35,769 nucleotides of DNA from an uncultured Alphaproteobacteria bacterium (lineage in GTDB: Bacteria > Pseudomonadota > Alphaproteobacteria > RF32 > CAG-239), in the NCBI GenBank assembly GCA_934248075.1, contig CAKQKH010000012.1:1-35769 (forward strand). The letters run 5' to 3'. The position numbers and the translations under genes were made by a program. The stretch's first letter is position 1. The number at the start of each line of letters is the position of its first letter. Below are positions 31,186-35,769 of this stretch, in pieces. The notes under the pieces were generated by a model. That model was not told where the DNA came from. It worked only from the letters and a program-made list of their open reading frames with translations, and did not search any database.

Positions 31186-31941
31186 TTATTTTGCTCCCCT
31201 GGTTAAAAATTTATAGACATTTTCATTGGGCGGATTTTGCAACAAATCTTTCGGATTGCCTTGCGCGCCAATTCCTTTGATGGCCGCGTCCAAAAACACC
31301 GAGTTGTTGCCAATATCAAAAATTGAGGCCAGCTCGTGAGTAACCACCACAATTGTGGTTCCCAGACTCTTATTGATATCCAGAATCAGATCATCAAGCA
31401 GTTTAGAGCTTATCGGGTCAAGCCCCGCCGACGGCTCATCAAAGTACACAATTTCTGGATCCAACGCCAAAGCTCGAGCCAAACCAGCGCGTTTTTTCAT
31501 ACCGCCGCTAATTTCCGAGGGATAAAAATCGCCAAACCCCCTCAGCCCGACCAGAGCCAATTTCAGCTCCACCAATTCATCAATCAACTTTGGCGAATAG
31601 TTTGTGTATTGTTGCAGCGGCAGAGCAATATTTTCAGCCAAAGTCATCGAACTGAACAGCGCCCCGCTCTGATACAAAATGCCGCAACGCTGCATAATCT
31701 TGTCTCTTGCCGCTTGTTTGGCTCTGGCAAAATCCACCCCGTCAACAATCACTTCACCTTTGGCAATCGGCACCAATCCGGTCAAAACTCGCAAAAGACT
31801 GCTTTTGCCGCAACCGCTGCCGCCCATGATGATAAAAACATCGCCTTTGTTAATGGTAAAATTCAGATCTTTGAGCAGCACAAAATCACCATAAGCAATG
31901 GTCAGATTTTTTACCTCAATTTGCGGTTCGCCCTGTTTCAT
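31186..31941 (-). CDS. ABC transporter ATPase (MlaF-like)
   Basis: This is a 251-residue cytoplasmic ATPase powering the MCE system. Walker A GGSGCGKS (40-47), Q-loop YQSGALF, signature SGGMKKR (145-151), Walker B IVYFDEPSAGLD and switch histidine VVTHEL. 'SGALFSSMT' and 'GGMKKRAGLARAL' are typical of MlaF/Ttg2A. It overlaps the permease gene by 4 bp, so the two are coupled. The partner subunit MlaB-like STAS is not a separate gene here; a STAS-like domain is fused to the permease. Confidence 0.95.
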   Translation of the reverse strand: MKQGEPQIEVKNLTIAYGDFVLLKDLNFTINKGDVFIIMGGSGCGKSSLLRVLTGLVPIAKGEVIVDGVDFARAKQAARDKIMQRCGILYQSGALFSSMTLAENIALPLQQYTNYSPKLIDELVELKLALVGLRGFGDFYPSEISGGMKKRAGLARALALDPEIVYFDEPSAGLDPISSKLLDDLILDINKSLGTTIVVVTHELASIFDIGNNSVFLDAAIKGIGAQGNPKDLLQNPPNENVYKFLTRGAK

Positions 31942-33050
31942 ATGCCCAGCACCTCAAAAATCCAAGTAATTATGCCTGTCGCCACAATCATCCACACAAT
32001 CGCCGAAACCACCGCCTGAGTAGTCGCTTTACCCACGCTGTCGGCATTGCGCCCGCAAAAAATCCCGTAATAACAGCCGCAGATAGAAATAATCACCCCA
32101 AACACCAAACCATGAAACAGTCCGACCAGAAAATTATCCATATCCAACGCGTTTATGGAATAGTTCCAATATTCTTCCGCCGAAATATTCAGCATACCGA
32201 CACCCACTGCCGCGCCGCCGACAATTCCCATAAAATCAGCCAAAATCACCAATAGCGGCATCGTAATTGTCAAAGCCATAATTCGCGGCAACACCAAAAA
32301 ATCCGTAACCGGAATTCCCATGGTTTTGAGCGCGTCTATCTCCTCATTAACCTGCATGGTGCCAATAGTGGCGGCATAAGCTGCGCCGGTGCGACCGGCC
32401 ATAACCACTCCCACCATAATCGCGCCCATAATTCTGGTCATGCCGATTGCCACCAAACTTGCGACATATATCTGCGCTCCAAAAGTTTTGAGCTGTATTG
32501 CACCCACAAAAGCCAAAATCAGCCCCACCATAAAACTAACCAAAGAGACAATGCCGACCGCCTTATAACTGCAGTCTTCCAGAGCAAACAGCCAGTCAAC
32601 CCTGCGCATCACCGCAAAACCGGAAAAAAAGCGCCCCACAGAACCAAAGGTTTGCCTGATAAAATGCAACCCTTTTTTGATTGCCGCAAACACCGCCAAT
32701 GTCTTGCCGCCAACGGTCTCCAGAAAAGGCTCTGACACAACTTGTTTTTGTTCCGGTTTGCGGTCAACCGAAAGCGCCAACTCCACCAACTGCAACAAAT
32801 TTTGCGGCATATTTTGCGGCGCAAACTCAATCTGCCGCAAGCGTGTTTTTTTGACCAGCTCAAACAATATCACCGCCAAAGTGGAATCCCAACGCCCCAA
32901 CTGCGCCCCCTCCACTACCAGCTTTTTAACATTCGGACTGGCAGTCGCCTTAAACAACTGTGTAACCGCGGCATCATCATTATATGCAATATAATCGCCG
33001 CTCAATCGGAGCTGTAACTCGCCGTTTTTTATTTCTGTTTCAAGCTTCAC
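31938..33050 (-). CDS. MlaE-type permease with N-terminal STAS-like domain
   Basis: This is a 370-residue inner-membrane permease of the MCE transport system. Residues about 1-95 are soluble and look like a STAS domain (LQLRLSGDY, VKKLVVEGAQLGRWDS, LAVILFELVKK). Residues about 150-370 are the MlaE domain with five or so hydrophobic segments, MRRVDWLFALEDC (coupling region), GRTGAAYAATIGTMQVNEEI and MGIPVTDFLVLPR. The fused form replaces separate MlaB and MlaE. It is the first gene of the operon permease-ATPase-MCE-lipoprotein. The start is preceded by AAAGATCC-like sequence without a strong ribosome site. Confidence 0.94.
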   Translation of the reverse strand: MKLETEIKNGELQLRLSGDYIAYNDDAAVTQLFKATASPNVKKLVVEGAQLGRWDSTLAVILFELVKKTRLRQIEFAPQNMPQNLLQLVELALSVDRKPEQKQVVSEPFLETVGGKTLAVFAAIKKGLHFIRQTFGSVGRFFSGFAVMRRVDWLFALEDCSYKAVGIVSLVSFMVGLILAFVGAIQLKTFGAQIYVASLVAIGMTRIMGAIMVGVVMAGRTGAAYAATIGTMQVNEEIDALKTMGIPVTDFLVLPRIMALTITMPLLVILADFMGIVGGAAVGVGMLNISAEEYWNYSINALDMDNFLVGLFHGLVFGVIISICGCYYGIFCGRNADSVGKATTQAVVSAIVWMIVATGIITWIFEVLGI

Positions 33051-33112
33051 GCTGAAAGATCCTCACAATTAATCCATTTTAAAAGTATAATCATCTGCTT
33101 ATTTGTCAAGAC

Positions 33113-33373
33113 TTATCGCGGAATACTTTCAAAAAAGCTATGGATGGCAAACCGCCCCACGCTACTCATACCGGACCAAAATTGCGCATTAAGATAATCT
33201 CGCGGATAATTGTCCAACATATAAAAATCCTGCTCGCTCAAACCCCGCAGGCGCAATGGCGAATCATAATAAGAATATGTGCTGGCCGGAGCATAATAAC
33301 TTTGTTCATATCCTTCATAATATGAAACGCAGCCAGATAACAACAACAATATCCAAAGCCGGCTACTGCGCAA
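33113..33373 (-). CDS. Small tyrosine-rich lipoprotein, TTG start
   Basis: This is an 86-residue predicted lipoprotein: MRSSRLWILLLLSGC (Cys15), then a Tyr/Ser-rich stretch (YYEGYEQSYYAPASTYSYY) and a short C-terminal domain LSEQDFYMLDNYPRDYLNAQ. The start is TTG at 33373, with AGGAGAGGAAA directly upstream. It overlaps the end of the HAD gene by 11 bp, so it is translated by coupling. Such short lipoproteins with a tyrosine-rich tract may line the periplasmic side of the outer membrane; no family was recognised. Confidence 0.65.
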   Translation of the reverse strand: MRSSRLWILLLLSGCVSYYEGYEQSYYAPASTYSYYDSPLRLRGLSEQDFYMLDNYPRDYLNAQFWSGMSSVGRFAIHSFFESIPR

Positions 33374-34043
33374 TTTCCTCTCCTGATTGGGTAACTAAAA
33401 AATTACGTAAACCCGCCATATTTTTGAATATATGCTTAATGCCGATATTTTTGACTTCTTTTATATAGGCATTAATATCCAACACAGAATGTTCCACATA
33501 AGCAACAACCTTCATACTTGCACGCAGCCCGGCCGTTAATCCGGCCAAAGAATCTTCAATTACAATACAGTCTTTAGGAGCAAACCCCATTTGCCGAGCC
33601 GCATACAAAAATAAATCCGGCTCCGGTTTGCCATACTTCACAAAGCTGGCTGAAAATATCTGATTAGGCTTAAAATAACGCTCAAGATGCAGTGGTTTCA
33701 CTCTGGCCTTGATTCCTTCCGGACTATTTCCGGTCGCAATACACTGAGCAAAATTATGCATCTTAAAAATATCTTCTATCCCTTCCGTAAGCATGAGATC
33801 ATCTTGTATTTTACGGTTAACTTCGCAGTTAATCCGTTCAATATCTGCGGCAGTCAATACATCATTATATACTTGTAAATTCAAAAGCTGAAGTTTCTGC
33901 CCTATTCCCATAATACAGTGAACAGTCTCATTAAAACTTAAATTTATACCATATGATTGCAAAGCCTGCTGCCATGCCTTCATAGCCACATGCTCCGTAT
34001 CGGCAATAACACCATCAAAATCCCAAATCAACAGCTTTTGCAT
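33363..34043 (-). CDS. HAD-superfamily phosphatase (beta-PGM/Gph-like)
   Basis: This is a 226-residue HAD hydrolase with a helical cap. Motif I is WDFDGVIAD (D8, D10), the cap is about 16-85, motif II is ATGNS, and motif III/IV is KPEPDLFLYAA and IVIEDSLAGLTAGLRA. Such enzymes dephosphorylate small sugar phosphates or phosphoglycolate; the substrate here is unknown. The gene lies 18 bp after the ELM1-like gene and overlaps the small lipoprotein gene, forming a three-gene minus-strand set. Confidence 0.9.
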   Translation of the reverse strand: MQKLLIWDFDGVIADTEHVAMKAWQQALQSYGINLSFNETVHCIMGIGQKLQLLNLQVYNDVLTAADIERINCEVNRKIQDDLMLTEGIEDIFKMHNFAQCIATGNSPEGIKARVKPLHLERYFKPNQIFSASFVKYGKPEPDLFLYAARQMGFAPKDCIVIEDSLAGLTAGLRASMKVVAYVEHSVLDINAYIKEVKNIGIKHIFKNMAGLRNFLVTQSGEEIAQ

Positions 34044-34061
34044 TTTATAACTCTGTAGTTT

Positions 34062-35306
34062 TTATCTTGCGGTCTGTACAAATTCAGCTTTTTGTTTTTT
34101 ATGAATTTTCGCCTCGACAATTTGCTTTTGCATAGCCTTCACCAACTGAGCCGAAACTCCGGTCATACGTTTAGTCTTAAGTTCTTTATGCTGATCCAGA
34201 GTATCCATAGCTGTATCCAACGGGATTACATATCCTGCTTCTTTGCACTGCTCAAACAATTTTTTGCAATCCGGACGACGAGCAAAATCGATTTGGTTAC
34301 CGGTATAAACCACGCTGGTTATACCCAAAGCGGCAGCATCGGAAGTATATGAAAAACTATCGTGAGTATTAACTACAAAATCGCAAACATCTAAAACCGC
34401 CGGATAAATATTGCCGCCAATTTTTTCCGCCTGTTGCGCAAACTCTTCTTTATATTTGCCGTCGTAAATACGGAAATTCGCCGCATCTTCGGTATTTTGC
34501 GCAATCTTTTTGGAGTTATAAAAATTCATATGCAGGGAACGGCATTTTTCATACAAATAATCAGTAACATCATTAGGTGTACGCGGGCTATTGGTAAAGA
34601 TTACATTATAGCCTTTCTGGTTCAAACGCTTGGCGTAATTAATCAAATTATGGGCATCTTCCAGCGTAAATTGGATTGCTCCGTTATCGGTTTTTCCACC
34701 CAAAGAAATCAAAGCATTTTTCTTACCGCGATATTGTTCAAGCTCTTGCTTTTTGAGAGGCAAATTAGCTTCCTGACCGATACGCACCTTAGAAAGATTG
34801 CTTGGTACTCCCTCAGTCGCCACAACTTTGGCCCGCAACTTGGCGTCTTGCGCCAATTTAGCTTCATCTTCATCAGACAACTGATGCTTGCCGACATGGA
34901 TTAAATCAATATTTTCATAATCATGCAATGCGCTGGCAATCACCATAGTTTTAACTGCAATCCCTTGCTTGGCAAAACTTTTTTTGAGTTCTGAAGACAA
35001 AACCTCCAACCCCAACACTTCCATGGTTCCTTTACTTTGATCATATGGAAGTACCACAAAATCCGGAGTTTGTTCTTTATTCTGTTTTAATTGTGCGCAA
35101 AAATTATCTACTGTTTGCGTTATAGCTTCGCGATATTCTTTAGCCGAAGAATAATTAGCCGAATGCAGCAATGTGCCGTCAGGAGCCTTAAGCAAGTCAT
35201 CACGAGTTACCGGAATTTTCTCACCCTTTTCAGCTCCCTCAAGAATCACTCCTCGGATTTGATTGTTGGTTCCTGCTCCGGAAGATTCAATACCTATAAC
35301 TCTCAT
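34062..35306 (-). CDS. ELM1-like (GT-B-type) protein of unknown function
   Basis: This is a 414-residue soluble protein. The C-terminal half resembles the ELM1 (DUF1022) family: ALISLGGKTDNG (phosphate-loop-like), then VIFTNSPRTPNDV (like the S/T-x-R-T-P motif), and VVNTHDSFSYTSDAAALGIT (like the 'T-x-DS-x-S-M-x-SEA' site). The N-terminal 200 residues are less clear. ELM1-like proteins have a GT-B glycosyltransferase-type fold and occur in many alphaproteobacteria without assigned substrates. AGGAG before the ATG at 35306 decides the start; an in-frame ATG upstream at 35366 gives a hydrophobic but unlikely N-terminus. It leads a short minus-strand operon. Confidence 0.6.
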   Translation of the reverse strand: MRVIGIESSGAGTNNQIRGVILEGAEKGEKIPVTRDDLLKAPDGTLLHSANYSSAKEYREAITQTVDNFCAQLKQNKEQTPDFVVLPYDQSKGTMEVLGLEVLSSELKKSFAKQGIAVKTMVIASALHDYENIDLIHVGKHQLSDEDEAKLAQDAKLRAKVVATEGVPSNLSKVRIGQEANLPLKKQELEQYRGKKNALISLGGKTDNGAIQFTLEDAHNLINYAKRLNQKGYNVIFTNSPRTPNDVTDYLYEKCRSLHMNFYNSKKIAQNTEDAANFRIYDGKYKEEFAQQAEKIGGNIYPAVLDVCDFVVNTHDSFSYTSDAAALGITSVVYTGNQIDFARRPDCKKLFEQCKEAGYVIPLDTAMDTLDQHKELKTKRMTGVSAQLVKAMQKQIVEAKIHKKQKAEFVQTAR

Positions 35307-35452
35307 AGCCTCGCTCCTAACAATAAAAACTAGCACAATTATAACAACACCGCCTCGCTTTGTCAAAAAAAATCAGTTTATATGACTTTTTTATAAAAAT
35401 TTTATTTGCATTTTAAATTTGATTGGTATATACACACTTTCAGCAAACCTAT

Positions 35453-35526
35453 TGCGCTATCGTCTAATGGTAGGACAGCGGACTCTGACTCCGTTAATCG
35501 TGGTTCGAATCCATGTAGCGCAGCCA
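35453..35526 (+). tRNA. tRNA-Gln (anticodon CTG)
   Basis: A complete 74-nt tRNA with encoded CCA. Acceptor TGCGCTA/TAGCGCA with G73; D arm with TAATGGTAGGA; anticodon stem GCGGA/TCCGT with loop CTCTGAC giving CTG; T arm CGTGG-TTCGAAT-CCATG. It is followed at once by a terminator and by repeat units that reuse its 3' end. Confidence 0.93.
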
Positions 35527-35528
35527 AC

Positions 35529-35562
35529 AAAAAAGCATCGCCTTTATGGTGGTGCTTTTTTT
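35529..35562 (+). terminator. Intrinsic terminator of tRNA-Gln
   Basis: A 9-bp stem AGCATCGCC / GGTGGTGCT (with two G-U pairs) around TTTAT is followed by seven T. An identical copy stands at 35714-35747 in the repeated unit. Confidence 0.88.
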
Positions 35563-35692
35563 GTTGTTTGTGATACAAGATGCGAACCACGAGAAAGTGG
35601 TTTGACTACAAGCGAAAGGCAGACGGAAGTATGCCGATCAGCCGAAAGGCTGATGAGCGCAGTGGAATGAGCCTTGCCAGCAAGGCGAAGAC

Positions 35693-35711
35693 AATCCATG
35701 TAGCGCAGCCA
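35693..35711 (+). pseudogene. Duplicated 3' end of tRNA-Gln
   Basis: The last 19 nt of tRNA-Gln (T-stem 3' strand through CCA) repeated after the hairpin array, without a 5' half. It is followed by an exact copy of the tRNA terminator. Confidence 0.8.
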
Positions 35712-35769
35712 ACAAAAAAGCATCGCCTTTATGGTGGTGCTTTTTTTGTTGTTTGTGATACAAGATGCG

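Larger units (their letters stand above)
35508..35769 (+). repeat. 185-bp tRNA-Gln-linked hairpin unit, continuing past the window
   Basis: The 77 nt at 35508-35584 (tRNA-Gln 3' end, terminator, TTTGTGATACAAGATGCG) recur identically at 35693-35769, exactly 185 bp later, and the second copy is cut by the window end. Between them are hairpins CGAACCAC/GTGGTTTG (35583-35604), GGCAGAC/GTATGCC (35618-35635, one mismatch), ATCAGCC/GGCTGAT (35637-35654) and GCCTTG/CAAGGC (35671-35686). The first arm is the reverse complement of the tRNA-Gln T-arm (TCGTGGTTCG). The core (GACTACAAGCGAAAG, GGCTGATGAGCGC) matches the unit at tRNA-Met. Further copies beyond the window are likely. Confidence 0.85.

Noticed and set aside
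29789..33017. Plus-strand frames across the MCE operon
   Set aside because: They are shadows of four well-supported minus-strand genes and show no family motifs.
35611..35660. A permuted hammerhead ribozyme (GCGAAAG upstream of CTGATGAG) in both tRNA-linked units
   Set aside because: CTGATGA lies inside the stem TCAGCC/GGCTGA, stem II would have only two pairs, the supposed stem I does not pair, and two extra bases separate stem III from the cleavage site. A simple hairpin explains both motifs.

Overview
The window looks like a chromosomal segment of an alphaproteobacterium, probably an AT-leaning, uncultured and possibly host-associated lineage (the lineage is inferred). The evidence is a circularly permuted (two-piece) ssrA gene followed by sspB and an RHH_4-type gene; the order bamE / yceD-rpmF-plsX-fabH-ihfA-merR; short flagellins; and an MlaE-type permease with an N-terminal STAS-like domain. 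MotAB and two flagellins suggest a motile cell. The dimeric single-chain glycyl-tRNA synthetase is not the form most alphaproteobacteria carry.

Layout: 1-2686 (minus) holds a TPR-MoxR-DUF58 operon. 2762-4987 is a UvrD/PcrA helicase. 4999-7487 holds small lipoproteins and a CPHC thiol lipoprotein coupled to a double winged-helix regulator. 7640-7937 has tRNA-Met with a duplicated 3' end and a hairpin-rich 186-bp unit. 8085-11652 holds an OB-fold periplasmic protein, an Frm2-like nitroreductase, motA-motB and terC. 11724-14633 holds nagA-nagB and a membrane protein with a histone H1-like tail. 14634-15039 is a cluster of palindromic repeats. 15040-16764 is a flagellin with a predicted beta-helix insert. 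16877-21052 holds glyQS, a HAD phosphatase and a folA-thyA-dut operon. 21159-22214 holds ssrA, sspB and an RHH gene. 22222-26525 holds bamE and the lipid/ribosome/IHF cluster. 26560-28505 holds an orphan gene, a tandem array of broken tRNA-Pro copies ending in the intact tRNA-Pro, and a NUDIX hydrolase. 28701-29555 is a standard flagellin. 29834-33050 is a complete MCE (Mla-like) lipid transport operon. 33113-35306 holds a small lipoprotein, a HAD phosphatase and an ELM1-like protein. 35453-35769 has tRNA-Gln followed by a 185-bp repeat that runs off the window.

How genes work together: FolA, ThyA and Dut act on dTMP supply. NagA and NagB turn GlcNAc-6-P into fructose-6-P. ssrA and sspB act together in ribosome rescue and ClpXP delivery. 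PlsX and FabH begin phospholipid and fatty acid synthesis. The MCE operon and BamE serve the outer membrane, and MotAB drives the filament built from the flagellins.

The most unusual signal is that all three tRNA genes here are accompanied by partial copies of themselves joined to arrays of hairpins. The Met and Gln units are nearly the same length (186 and 185 bp) and share a core sequence, yet each carries a hairpin matching the T-arm of its own tRNA. This may be an undescribed family of tRNA-linked repeats or tRNA-like RNAs. The beta-helix flagellin is the second highlight.
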